Assembly: GCA_900074885.1 (NCBI GenBank)
Contig: FJUW01000068.1
Location: 34,559 to 98,558 of the forward strand
Direction of reading: 5' to 3'
Source of the DNA: Rhynchosporium graminicola
Taxonomy: Eukaryota > Ascomycota > Leotiomycetes > Helotiales > Ploettnerulaceae
Length of the DNA: 64,000 nucleotides
The notes below the pieces were generated by a model, which worked only from the letters and a program-made list of their open reading frames with translations, did not search any database and was not told the origin of the DNA. Position 1 is the stretch's first letter. Every line of letters begins with the position of its first letter. Of this stretch, positions 1 through 11,714 are shown one piece after another. The translations under genes were made by a program, and so were the position numbers.

Positions 1-779
1 CTCTTCAGAAGAGTTCTCCTTTCGTAATCTCTTGTTTAGAGAGTTGGAAGACATGATGATAATAATAGAAGATTTGAAATGAAGTTATTAATGGAAATTC
101 ATAACTCTCTAATCATACAACCTGGATTTCGATTTGCAATTCATTCAATTGAACTCTTCTATACGACTGTTTACCTTCACTCTTACACTCGGCGATCACT
201 CAAAGCTTAGAAGCAGCTGATTTTACACTATACATAAGGCTATAGCCTTGCAATTTCCTCTATTTATATAACTTACTTATCAATAGTCACCTCGGCTTTA
301 ATCAGTTTACGCACTTTATCTATACTCTCTTTTATCAATTTGCATGAATAGTAGAATTTACCCTCTCTGTTTAGAAGCTTCTTTACTTACTTAAGGTGTT
401 TTATATTCACTAACTAAGTAAAGGTGTACGTATAATTAATAGTAATCTCTAGCTCCATACTAAGAGATAACTATAGGGGGTATATCGTATACTTTCACTT
501 ATTATATATAGTCATGTTATGTCTGATCGCCTGCATAGCCTAGTATATACTTATATAATCTCCTTATATATTTAAAGTAAGCTTTCTCTCTTTCTTCTGA
601 GGGAGAACACTCTCTATAATTAATATTCAGAGACTACTTTAATTCTCCATCTCCTGATACCTTAAAGTGATCTTTCACAACTAATAAAGCCTGCCTTACT
701 TTTATATCATAAGATATAAGTATTTACTATAAATATAGCAGATATCTAGAAGACTCTTATACTAAAGATAAAGACTAAC
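1..779. other. AT-rich stretch without recognisable gene
   Basis: I see no open frame, RNA gene or transposon domain here. The first 200 bases or so are less TpA-saturated than what follows and may be ordinary intergenic DNA. From about 400 the sequence takes on the RIP-like texture of the neighbouring Gypsy fragment and may be its degraded upstream part. Confidence 0.5.
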
Positions 780-984
780 TTGCGAACGACACTCCTTAAT
801 TAGCTATATAAGTACCTCGACTTATATAATAATAAGAAGATAGGCGTATTACTATTACTATAAGGTCCCGGGATCGACTATAAGATTAAACCCGAATTAT
901 ATAATAGTAAGGAACCTATAGTACTCTAAGGCCCTTTATATAACATATCTCGCGATAAACTCTTAGTACTATAGAAGACTCTTA

Positions 985-3890
985 CGAAGCTCTTCGATAA
1001 GGGATTTATTCGAGTTAATAACTCGCCTACTATTATTCTTATCTTATTTATAAAGAAACTAAAAAGTAAGCTATAATTTTATATTAATTACTATAAGTTA
1101 AATCGAATTACGAAGAAGGATTAATACTTACTACTACTAATCTATAAGACTCTTCGGAATATTAGAAAAGCGAAATAGTTTATAAAACTAGATATTACTA
1201 TTACTTTCCATAAGATATATATTACTATTAATAATAAATAGAAGATAGCTGTTCGCACGAGATATAATTTATATAAGTAGCTAATAACTCCTTTTAGACT
1301 TACGAATACTCTAAGTATATTTTAATAATATATTAATTAAGTCTTAAGTAACTACTTAGACGAATTCTACTCTACTTATATTAATAAAATCCTAATCTAT
1401 ATAGATAGTAATTACTACTACTACTAAATATAAGTAGTAAAAGTTATAATAAGATTACGCGAGGCTAAACTATAACTAGATATTAATAAGTAGGAATTCG
1501 AAATATAAATAACAAAAAACCTTAAGTTCGTAATCGATATAAAAGAGAGTATTTAAATATACTCTTAGAAATAATAAGCGATTTAAGAATAAGAACTCTT
1601 AACTTTAGTAAAAAGAGTACGAAACTTCTTAGGATTGACGAATTTCTACTGAACGTTTATTAAAGATTACTCGACGATTATATTACTACTAATATAGCTT
1701 ACTTATAAGGAATAGCTATAATAATAGGATAAAGCCGCAGATAAAGCGTTTAAAAAGTTAAAAGATATATTTACTACTAGACTTACGCTAGCGTAGTTTA
1801 ACCCTAACTAAGAAATAGTACTTGAAATACACTCTGCTAGATAAGTAGTAAGAGAGGTATTTATATAATTCAATAACTAACGAAAGTTATAACTTTATTT
1901 ATTCTTCTCGAAGAAAAACGCTTTAGCTAAATATAACTATAAAATCTATAATAAGGAAGTATTAGTAATTAAATATTACTTCAAGAAGTAATAATACGAA
2001 TTGAAAAGCGTATAAGAATTCTATATTTATACTAATTATAAGAACCTCGAGTATTTTATAATAGTTTAGTAGCTTATAGAGTAGTAAATATAATAGTTAC
2101 TACTTCTCTCGCGCTTTAATTATACGATTAGTTATATTCTTAGAAAAGAAAATGAGCGTATAGATATATTCTTATAATACGAATAGGATATACCCTATAG
2201 TATAGAAGATAAATAACTCTAGTATCAGTTAGTTTAACTGATTAAGCCGAAGGTACTACGAGAACTACTACTACTACTATAAGGGATAGTAGTAATAGCC
2301 CTAGTTATAATATAATAAGATCGAAGATACTAAGGAGAAGAAGAAGCCTCGCGATTATAGAACGTATCCCTATAAGTTAAAGAACCTAAAGTAGTTAACG
2401 AAGCCGCCTAAGATAATAATACTACTACTACTACTTTTATAACGCTCAAGAAACTCTAGTTATAAGCGGAATAAGCTAATAGTATATACTAAGGAGTAGC
2501 TAAAGTAGTATATAATAAGTAGCGCGTATTTCTTATTACGTTAAAGTTAAAAGTATTAGTATTAGAGTACTTATTATTAGAAGCAGGTAAACTATAATTC
2601 CGAGGCAGATTATAAGTACCTGATTCCGAAGAACTATATATAAAGTTAATCTAAGTAATATATAATACTGAGATATATAGATACTTAAAACGAGATTTAA
2701 TTATTATTATTATAAGTTAGTAGTTCTTCTAGCTATAGATATCAGAAGATATAAGAAGGTTCGTTCGGAATTATAACGCTTATAGAAAGAATAAGACTTA
2801 GCGAGACTAAAGGTAAGGATTCCTTAAGCTATTATTACGATTAGATTAGATCTAATAAGAAATTTCTATCGATTTTATTATCGATCTTCTAGAAACTAAA
2901 AGTTATACTAACTTAATTATAGTTACTAATTAGCTTAGGAAAGGAATTATATATAATAGATTATTATTAATTAAATATAGAAGCTATAGTAAAGTAATTT
3001 ATATAAGTCTGCTATAGAGAATACGTATTATTACGCGTAATTATATCTGACTAAGGGAAATAGTTTATCGGAATATTATAGATACAAGTATATACTTTAC
3101 TAGGGATTATTCGACGCCTTTCTATAGCTTATTACTTAGAAACTAATAGCTCTATAGAGAGGATAAACTAGACGTTAGAGACGTATTAATATATATTTAT
3201 AGATTTCGTATAAGATAATTAGTTTAATATATTACTATTAGCAGAAGTAGTAATTAATAATCGAGACGCTATATTAATAAGAGTAAGCCCTCTATTTCTA
3301 ACTTATAGTTATTATATATAATATATCGACTTAGATATCGAAAATGAACTTACTATTATTACTAACTATATACTTATTCAAAAGGCAGATATGATCTTAA
3401 AGAGGCTATAAGACGCTAAAGAATAAGTATAGATAGTAATAGTAGTAGCGTAATAAGTCTAAGAAGAGGTTACTAACTATTACTACTAGTAAGCTTTAAA
3501 GTTTAAAGTCGAAGATAAGATCTAGTTAAGTTAATAGAATATTCGTACGAATCGACCTGCGAAGAAACTCGATATGAAGTAAGCTAAGTATATAGTACTC
3601 GAAGCAGTTAAGTCGTATAGCTACTACTTAGATACGCCGCTGGGAATATATGATATTTTTTATATATAGTTATTACGCTTAGCTATTACTAACTTATTAC
3701 TAAGCTAAGTATAAGATAACTCATAGCTACTACTACTACTAGTAGTAAACGAAGACGAGTTCGAAGTAGAAGAAATCATAGCCGAGAGATTATTTCGATA
3801 AGGAGGCTAAATGAAGAAGAAGTATCTAGTTAAATAGATAAGTTATATATAATTAATATAAGAACCGGAAGTAGTTCTTACTACTACTAT
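985..3890 (+). pseudogene. Gypsy pol relic: RT, RNase H, integrase, chromodomain
   Basis: This is the broken polyprotein of element Z. Near 1045-1140 the translation reads FIKKLKSKL*FYINYYKLN and then ITKKD*Y, the Gypsy RT region around K-K-x-G-x-L-R-F-C-V-D-Y-R. Near 2865 the frame reads ISIDFIIDLLE, the start of the integrase core. At 3751-3870 a chromodomain is visible: DEFEVEEIIAERLF, a gap with two stops, then KKKYLVK*I, ending in EPE. In living elements the chromodomain tethers integrase to histone-marked chromatin. There are dozens of TAA/TAG stops, all at positions explained by C-to-T or G-to-A change, and Cys/Trp residues are replaced by Tyr or stops. It lies just upstream of its 3' LTR. 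Confidence 0.85.
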
Positions 3891-3957
3891 AGTACTTAAT
3901 AAGTAGGAAGAGAAGAATAGACGAGATAGCCCTAACCTCGAAACAGAAGGAGGGTAA

Positions 3958-4174
3958 TATAACGAGTTATACTTATTAGTATACTTGACGCCCAAGGTAT
4001 CTACGCTAGTACCTGACGTATTATTATACGTATTCTAATACTACTGCTACTAGCGGCCGCGGTATTATCTTTTCTTCGAAGGGAGACTCTTATCTCTCCC
4101 TTCCCTCCTTAGTTAATTCTCCTTATAATATAGACGAGCTTTTATACTGCACACTTTATATTCGCCCCGTGATA
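3958..4174 (+). repeat. 3' LTR of element Z (217 bp)
   Basis: The LTR starts TATAACGAG (from TGTGACGGG) just after the purine-rich tract GAAACAGAAGGAGGGTAA and ends CGTGATA. It aligns end to end with the reverse complement of 57190-57406. Differences are largely RIP-type transitions. Confidence 0.9.
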
Positions 4175-4199
4175 AAAAAAAACCTATTATATTCGCGAA

Positions 4200-4906
4200 A
4201 GGTCTATTTTCTAAGACTTTAGACCCTTATAAAGAGGACCCTACGGAACCTCGATTAGTCACTATTAAGTGCCTATATAAGGGTTGCACGTAAGTATTAA
4301 AATATATCTTATTTATTTATATATATATATATACTAATAATTTTTTAGAAAAGTCTTTAAAGGCCAGAGAGTTAATCACTCTACTAGTAATTATATTACT
4401 CACTATAAGTTTAGTTATAAGGCTTTTAATATACGACGAGTCTTAATGCAGCTAGTCTCGGAACCTAATAAGTTAAATATATCTTTTATATAATTATAAA
4501 CTAACTAATTATTAGATAATTCCGACAGCGAAGAGACTTCTAGTCAAAGTAGTAGTAGTCAAGCTACTATAACTCAGGCTTTTAGCTCTTTAAGAGGTAC
4601 TAAAAGGCTCACTTCGCCTATCAAACAGGCTTTTAATTCGAAGAAATATAAGTCGCTATTAATACGATTTATTATCGAAAATAATCTATCGCTTAGAAGT
4701 ATTTCAAGTACTTCTTTTAGAGATTTAACTCTTTATTTAAACAAGTAAGTCTTTCTTTATATAGATATATATATATATATATATTTATATTAGTAATTTA
4801 CTGACTTTAATAATAGATCATCTCCTCTTCTTTATAATAAGATACTTTACGACTATTTAAATAGTATTTGTAAAGAGAAAAGAGATATTATACAAGAGGA
4901 ACTAGC
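4200..4906 (+). pseudogene. hAT transposase, N-terminal part (BED finger), two introns
   Basis: This is the N-terminal half of a hAT-family transposase. A BED-type zinc finger fits KCLYKGC near 4270 and KSLKARELITLL after a probable intron (GTAAGT donor at about 4290, TTTTTTAG acceptor near 4348). Around 4600-4745 the frame reads GTKRLTSPIKQAFNSKKYK and then ENNLSLRSISSTSFRDLTLY, the conserved stretch ahead of the catalytic region. A second intron probably starts with GTAAGT at about 4745. The reading frame runs into EEELA at the insertion point of element A and resumes at 11720. It is broken by RIP stops and by that 6.8-kb insertion. Confidence 0.8.
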
Positions 4907-5090
4907 TGTCACGGGTGAATAATGTATACACGAGGGTTCATAGTGGTATTTAATAAGTTCGATAAGGAGGGAGCAAGAATCTAACCGGAAGCTATAAGAA
5001 AAGGTGCGTAGTACTAAGGCTTAACCGAGCCTTAGTTAGCGAGTCGTGCTGGTAATACTAGTACTATAACCTAAGGGCTTAACTCTTATA
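4907..5090 (-). repeat. 3' LTR of element A (184 bp)
   Basis: On the plus strand it begins TGTCACGGGTGAA and ends CTCTTATA. It matches 11531-11714 over its full length, with transition differences in CpA/TpG context. This copy is less mutated at its left end than the right copy. Confidence 0.95.
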
Positions 5091-5108
5091 TTACTCTCCT
5101 CCTCCCGC
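5091..5108 (-). other. Polypurine tract of element A
   Basis: Read on the minus strand this is GCGGGAGGAGGAGAGTAA directly abutting the 3' LTR. It is the plus-strand primer site of an LTR retrotransposon and fixes the element's orientation. Confidence 0.85.
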
Positions 5109-5210
5109 CTGTTTTCTAGCGGAGACTAATAGTAAATAGTCGTAGAATCCCCCTGTAGTTAATAACCGCGTTCTATTACTAAACGTTAAGCGTACTAATT
5201 ATTATTATCC

Positions 5211-5363
5211 GCTTTCTTTATTATGATCCCGCTGTATTAAGCTAGCGCTCCGCTCCTATTATCGCTAACCTAGCTATTATTATGCTTCCTCCTATTATCG
5301 CTCGCTTCCTTTATTATTATCCCGCCGTATTAGGCTAGCGCTCTGCTCCTATTATTACTCGAT
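5211..5363. repeat. 93-bp imperfect tandem repeat in element A
   Basis: The unit starting GCTTTCTTTATTATGATCCC at 5211 recurs at 5304 as GCTTCCTTTATTATTATCCC, again followed by the GTATTA-GGCTAGCGCT-type stretch. The second unit is incomplete. It lies between the 3' LTR and the antisense frame, so it could be leader or promoter sequence of that frame (inference). Confidence 0.65.
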
Positions 5364-5462
5364 CCGGCAAAGACATTATAAAAGAAGAGACTTTCTACCT
5401 TTTTATATTTTTCTTTTCTTCTTCTATATAATAATAATAACTATAGTAAGATAAGTCCCCTC

Positions 5463-6090
5463 CTCTCTCTTTCTATTAAAAGAAAATATTAAAATTCGCG
5501 AATTATATATTAAAAATCCCTTTATTATACTATCGGGATCCGCGCTAAAACTAGTAGAATTAGATATCTCTTATAATTCACTATATCGCTTATACCCTCT
5601 CGGGCTCTGATTATATCGACTAAGCTATAAGTACTATACTCCGCCCGTTCTCGGACGGAATCCTAGCGAATTCAGTTAAATCGCTCTTAATCTTATACCT
5701 ATTATAAGGATAGGAAGAAGAATTGCGAGAATTTATAAGTTTTCCTCGGATTCCGCGTAAAAACAGTTAGCTTATATAATAGTTCTTAAATCTCTTATAT
5801 CGCTTATTCCGTTTAGACTTATTCCGCTAATACTAATAAGTAAGTATTATACTCCGCTTATTTTTCATCGCTTTATACTCTATTTAGAAATAATACTTAT
5901 ACTAATCTTATTAAGGTCTTAAAGGCTTAGAAAGCCCTTAAGCTCTTCTAATCCTCTAGTCTTCTCTCTATATAAGTTTATTCGGACCTCGCTTATTCCT
6001 CGTTAGTAACTGATATTTTATAGTCCTTTAGCTTCTGAGGTTACTACTTCTATTATTACTATTATCGCCTAATAGGGTTAAATATAAGTT
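5463..6090 (+). pseudogene. Antisense ORF relic between pol and 3' LTR of element A
   Basis: Opposite to pol, one frame (codons starting at positions divisible by 3) can be followed for about 200 codons if TAA/TAG are read as former CAA/CAG. At 5694-5726 it encodes YTYYKDRKKNC. This has C-x2-C-x6-C spacing if the Tyr codons TAT were Cys TGT. The same spacing occurs in the antisense frames of elements B and D. Downstream KVLKA*KALK at 5913 also matches element B. There are about 14 stops, none TGA. I do not recognise the protein. The Cys spacing resembles half of a Zn2Cys6 finger, but no DNA-binding role can be claimed. Confidence 0.5.
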
Positions 6091-6599
6091 ATTATTAGAC
6101 TTCGCTTGTTTTTTATTAGCTTACTCTCTTTTAGTACTAGTAGAGTCCCTCTAGCTCTTATTTTAGGACCCCGCCGAGCCTCCTAAGTACTCCGTAGGAA
6201 ATATAGTAGAATGCGTATCCTTTCTATAGCGTTTTCTTCTTAAGAATTTGAAAATCTAAAATTAAATCCTAAAATCGATCTTTTTTTTTTTATTTTTTTA
6301 AAGATATAACTCCTTCTGTCAGAAAACGCTCGGCTCCCGACTAAATCATATCGGAAACCCTTCCCTCTCTTTTTATCCTTATAAACTACTCCCTCCTTAT
6401 TATTTCCCCTGGGGTCTGCTTCCTCTTACTCGGAGTTTTACTTTCCTCTTTTCGTCTTCTTTTCCTATTTAGATAAGGGTCTATTATATATATTAGCGTT
6501 CTTATACTTCAGCTCGTATTTATCTAAAGCTATAGAGTCCGCTAAGTTTTCTAAGGGTTCTTATATTAGTTTATAATAACTTAACTATTTTATAAGTAC

Positions 6600-9500
6600 T
6601 TCCTTAAACTTTCCCTTTCCTCTTTTCTTATCTCTTATATAAAGGATCAATTCTATTGAAAACTCTTCGTACGTCTTAGATAGGACTAGATCCGGTTATT
6701 TATTATTAGTCTCCTGCCCTATTAAGGGGTCGTTATTAGTAAGTTATAATAAATCCGTATAGAATATTAAGTAAATATTCCTAAGGATCCCGGATAATTA
6801 TATAAATAATAGTAAAAGTACTTCTTTTATTATATATTTAGTATATTTAGTATCTAAGCTCCTCTTCGGATAGTCTGTTTAGTAGTTATATAAGTCTAGC
6901 TATACCTTATCGCCCTTTCGATAGATTAGTACTAGAGTCCTAGTTTTATTAGCGTTATCCTTTTGTTTCTATATAGCTTTAGCTATATTTACTTAGTATA
7001 ACTTAGTAATATTCTCTATCTTCGTAATAAAAGCTCTAGGTCTTTCGCTCGACTTAAGTTTAGTATTTTCCTCGGTTTCCGGTTCTAATAATATAGGAAA
7101 TAGCGCTTTATAGCTATACGTTACGAAGAATAGACTTATTCCGAGTCCCGCTTAATATTAGCTATTTAACGCGAGTTATACTATAGGAAGCTACTTCTTC
7201 TAGTCCGATTACTCTTAATTAATAAAATTTCATAAATAAGCTTATACCTCTTAATTTAGTCTCTCTAGGCCTCTATCTATTTATAAGTAATATATAAAGC
7301 TTAATCTCTAGTATATATCTAAAAGTTAATAAAACGTCTTCTAGAATATACTTATCTAATTTATTCCTCTATCGCTTATAATAGCTCTTAGTATATTATA
7401 GTAACGTACTTAGTAGTTTATAAACTTCTCTGCGTACTCTTCTGCTTTTATACTAAGTATCGCCTTTAATATAATAGACTTACTTAATCTATCCTTAATT
7501 ACTTAAAGGTATTAGTTCCCTTAAGAGTTTAGTAAATTAGTTATAAAGTCTATTAAGATCTCCTAGAAGAATTAGTCGAGTACTAGTAGTAGTCGAAAGA
7601 GTCCGTGTTTATATTCCCTCTATATCTTATTTCTTTTATAGTAGTTATAGTTCCTTAAGAATTATTAGATATATTTCGATTATAAAAGCTAGTAGAATTA
7701 CTTTCCTAGTATAAAGGCAGTAGAGTCCCTCCTGGGATACTCGTATACTAATGCGTTATAAATAGACTAGATCAGCTTCGTTCTTAATATATTATCCCTT
7801 ACTATATCTTCCGCGGAATCTATAGAATATATAGTTCCTAGTACTTATAATTTGCCCTGATAATGTAGTCTTCCTTTCGTATCGATATTATAATTTCCTA
7901 CTTGCACTTTAAGGTTACTTTCGCTAAGTAATAACCGAGCTCTACTCTAGATAGTATAAAGTATAGTTTTATATATTATATTGTTTTCGATTACTTTTTC
8001 CTAGTATTCGTTTAGTTATTTATCCTAGAAAGGTCCCTCGGAGTCCGACTGATTAGTAAGGGGGTATTAGATTATATTACTAGAGTATCTAGTGCTATAG
8101 TAACTAGAGCTATTATCGTATTAAATTATATCGCTAGGAAGTCTAATACTATAGTAGTAACTATTACCTCTGCTAACTTCCTATCGAGTACTAGCTAGTC
8201 TTTCATAGAATCCGCTTCGAGAAATCTACGAAATCGAGACCTTCTATTATTCTTACTTAATATATCCTGCTCCTTTCGCGATAAGGTATCCGGAATAATC
8301 GCTTCGCTCCTCGGGCGAAATATTAAGGAGAACTAGAATATAGCTAAAGTCTCGTACTAGTATATCTATTATTCTAATAACTATCTCTTTATTATAAAAT
8401 ATTCTAAGTTCTTATAATCTGTCTAAATTATAAAGGAGTATACTAACTTTAGTTCGGGGGCTTAGAACTTTAAGCTAGATATTACTACGAGTATTTCTTT
8501 ATTATAGATATTATAGTCAATTTCGGCCTTATTTAGCTTTCGCGAGAAAAACCTAATAGAGCGAAAGACTCTATTCTTTTCTTATAAGAGCGCGCCTTCT
8601 ATTATAAACCTATTATAATCTGTCTCTAAGAATATAAGCGCTTCCGGGTTCTATTATACTATTATAAGCGCTTTTATGAATTTCTTTTTCAAGGTCTCGA
8701 ACGCTTCCTCTTCTCGTTTTCCTTAGAAGAATAGTATTCTCTTACTAGTAAGCGTAGTTAAGAGCTTAGCTATCTTTAAGTAGTTCGATATAAATCTCCT
8801 ATAAAAGTTAGTAAACCTATTAAATCGCTTAACCTCTTTCGTTATTATAAGTAATTTCTAGTTTTTAATTATTTCTACTTTTTCTAAGTCGAGTCCTACC
8901 CCTTTTCTGTTAGTATATATAATAAATCCTAAGTATTTAACTATCTTTTTAGCGAACTCGCTCTTCCTGATATCAAGGAATAAGCCTCTATCTTAAAGCT
9001 TCTAGAGTATAGTTCGTACTTTTACTATATAATTATCTCTTAATCTATTAGAAAATATAATAATATTATCTATATATACGGATACGCATTCGCTGAGTTC
9101 CTTCTATAATAAACTATTAATATACTACTAGAAAGTAGCTAGTACTCTTAATAGACCGAACGGATATATAAGTTACTTAAATAAACTAAAGCGAGTATAG
9201 AACGCTATCTTATATTCGTAGCCTTTAGCTATTCGAATCTTATAGAAAGCTGAAATAATATCTATTTCAGTTAATTACTTAGAGCTCGTAAGAGAACGAA
9301 AAGTCTCCGGTATAAGTAGTAAGGGATACTAATCTAGTATTATAATCGCGTTTAACGCTTAGTAATTATAATAAAAATGTAGGCCTCCCTCGGGTTTCCT
9401 TATAAAAATGATAAATATTAAAGCTTCTGATATACTTCCTCGAATATATCCTTTTTCTAATAAGTCGTTTAGCGATTTCCTTAGTACTAGGAGTTCGTCC

Positions 9501-11500
9501 TTCGATATACTATATAGCGGCCCTTATAGTAGTACTAGCCGGGATCCGTTAGGTTACTTATAGATCCCGATCTAGTAGTTAATTCCTAGGTGATAAGATA
9601 TTAGCTTATTCGCTTCTTATTAAGAAAATAGCAGAGCTATATACTTAAGCTCTAGTAGAAGAAGCTTTTCAAGTTCCTTTATTATTAATTCTGCTTTCTT
9701 TAATATTATCTTTTTAATATTATCTAGCGATATTATAGTTATTATTATTAATATACCGGAGTCCGATATATGTAAGAGCTACGAGTCTTCGCGACTCCTA
9801 TAGTTAAGCCCCTCTGATATCTATCGTCGTACTACGTTATAGTAGAACTAATACTTCTCTAGCGTAATCTGTACTTTATCATTCGCCTTCTAAGGATTTC
9901 CTAATATAATTAGGAAAGATAAGTTAGCGATAATATAAGTATAGACTAATTACTTATATCTTATAATATTTATTTAGAAAGATATAACTCTTTCTATTTT
10001 CGTACCTCTTAGTGATTTAGATACGCCTTTTACTTTATAGGTCTTATTACTAATATAGCGGAGACTAAGACTATTCGCGAGGTCTTTATTAATTATAGTA
10101 TAGTACTAGTAGCTTTCGTCGATAAGAGTAAATATTCCGAAGGTATTTTGAAGGACTATATCTATATATACGAGGTTCCTGTTTATAACTTTTTTAAATT
10201 CACTCTATCTTTCTACTAATACTCCTTTCTCTCTTATCTTCTGATTTCGAGCGAGAGCTAGTCTTTTCCCGACCCTCCTTTATCGGAATCCCTATAGTTA
10301 TCGTTATCCTCTAGTAGTAAGCCTGACTCGACTGAGGTAATAGTCGTAGGCTTTACTACTACGCTATAGGTATAATCGCGGATATAATATCTAGCTACTC
10401 TATATTAGTAATAGAGTCCTTTCTTATAGCGATATTCTCTTTCTACTTCGTCGACCTATTTAGCTTTCTACTTATCTCCTATATTCTTATGATATTTTTT
10501 ATTATCCGGGCAGCCTCCTTTTATAATTATTAAGGCTATTATAGTATTCCTATTAGCGTCTACTCTAAGTATTAAGGAAGAACCCGCTATATATAAGCTA
10601 ACTATTACGTTTAATCCGGAGTCCTTATTCCTCTTCTTTTACTTCTTATTAGCTAATTTAAATTAGTCTATCTCCTCGAGGTTTATAATAATATATTCTA
10701 TCTCCCCTGAGAACTAGTAGTGATCCGCTATATTAACTATAGATACTATATATATTCAGATAAAGTTTAAGAATATATTCTTTAAGTAATCGATTTTTAC
10801 GTTATCCTCTTAGCTTTCCCTGCTCGTACTAAGTAGGAGTCCGTTGAATTCTAGCTAGTATTCGTGCTAAAGTTATCCTATAGAGTACTTGAGATTCGAT
10901 AGTTATTCTAGCGCTTTAGCTTATTTATTACTATCCGCGAAGACCTCCTCGAGTCGCGCGAAGAAATACTCAGGAGCTTTACTTTTTATCGCGTCTCCTT
11001 TCTCCTAAAAATGCTATATTCGAACTCGTTCTTAAGGGGGAAAGGTATTATAAATAGTATCTTAGTAATAATTAGCAGATAGTATTAGTTTAGATATAGA
11101 GCGAATCTAGTAAGAGCTCTTAATCCTAAGTAAGTAGTCCTAGAAGGTATCCGCTTTACTATCCTAGGATAGTAGCTTCTAGCTTATAGGAGCTAACTCT
11201 TCTTTATCAGGGTTCGAGCGAGGTATTAATATAATTAACTTAATTAGAGATTTTATTAGTAAGTTAGTCGTATATCCTTATTACTATCGTTCGGGCTCTT
11301 ATTAGCTCTATCGCTAATATTTCTCCGCTTCTTATTAAGCGGACTGCGCTAGGGCTAGCTCGATCTCTATTAGTTATTAGCGCTAGTATATCTCGTTTAT
11401 AGCTTAAACTAGTTCCGCTTAAGTTATTATATATTCCGCTTACGAGTTAGCGTTTAGCGCTAGTATCGTAGCGCCCTCCGGCGTAAACTAGTCGGGAGTA
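6600..11500 (-). pseudogene. gag-pol relic of Gypsy element A
   Basis: The polyprotein reads from right to left. The gag zinc knuckle lies near 10375-10425, where translation gives YY*YRVARYYIRDY. This matches C-x2-C-x4-H-x4-C exactly, with all four metal ligands turned to Tyr by RIP. The RT motif [11 protein letters not shown] followed by ALNAI lies near 9350-9415, and the start of the integrase core, EILIDFITNL, near 7536-7570. Stops occur every 10-20 codons. Order and spacing fit a standard Gypsy element. I could not delimit the protease or the pol terminus precisely. Confidence 0.8.
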
Positions 11501-11519
11501 TTTAACTCTATTTGTTTTA

Positions 11520-11529
11520 ATCGAACTTA
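11520..11529 (-). other. Putative self-priming PBS of element A
   Basis: Directly inside the 5' LTR (right side) the minus strand reads TTAAGTTCGATTA. The 10 nt TAAGTTCGAT are complementary to ATCGAACTTA inside the element's own LTR (plus-strand positions 4954-4963). I see no tRNA-like TGG start. This is how Tf1/sushi-type elements prime cDNA synthesis. Confidence 0.5.
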
Positions 11530-11530
11530 A

Positions 11531-11714
11531 TATCATAAGTAAATAATATATATATAAGGGTTTATAGTAGTATTTAACAAGTTCGATAAGGAGAGAGTAA
11601 GAATCTAACCGGAAGCCGCAAGAAAAGGTGCGTAATACTAAGGCTTAACCGAGCTTTAGTCAGCGAGTCGTGCTGGTAATACTAGTACCATAACCCAAGG
11701 GCTTAACCCTTACA
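11531..11714 (-). repeat. 5' LTR of element A (184 bp)
   Basis: It begins TATCATAAG on the plus strand and ends CCCTTACA, followed by the duplication CTAGC and the resumed hAT reading frame. It has the same length as the left LTR. Confidence 0.95.

Larger units (their letters stand above)
780..4174 (+). mobile_element. Ty3/Gypsy chromovirus Z, 5'-truncated, RIP-degraded
   Basis: This is the 3' part of an LTR retrotransposon: reverse transcriptase, RNase H, integrase, chromodomain, polypurine tract (about 3942-3957) and a 217-bp 3' LTR (3958-4174). No gag, protease or 5' LTR is seen, so the element is truncated on the left. The domain order is that of chromoviruses (the MAGGY/sushi-like branch of Ty3/Gypsy). 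A solo LTR of the same family, exactly the same length but inverted and much less mutated, lies at 57190-57406. The element is inactive because every domain carries RIP-type stops. Confidence 0.9.
4907..11714 (-). mobile_element. Ty3/Gypsy element A, full length, inserted in hAT
   Basis: This 6,808-bp element has two 184-bp LTRs (4907-5090 and 11531-11714) and a perfect 5-bp duplication CTAGC (4902-4906 and 11715-11719). It reads on the minus strand: the polypurine tract lies next to the left LTR and gag next to the right LTR. Its target is the hAT gene, whose reading frame continues across the site once one CTAGC is removed. The primer-binding site just inside the right LTR looks self-priming (see findings). 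Between pol and the 3' LTR, about 1.2 kb carries an antisense frame shared with element B. RIP has destroyed all coding frames. Confidence 0.95.

Noticed and set aside
4318..4336. TA-dinucleotide run as a possible promoter or origin
   Set aside because: It falls within a likely hAT intron in a RIP-rich context, where TA runs are expected.
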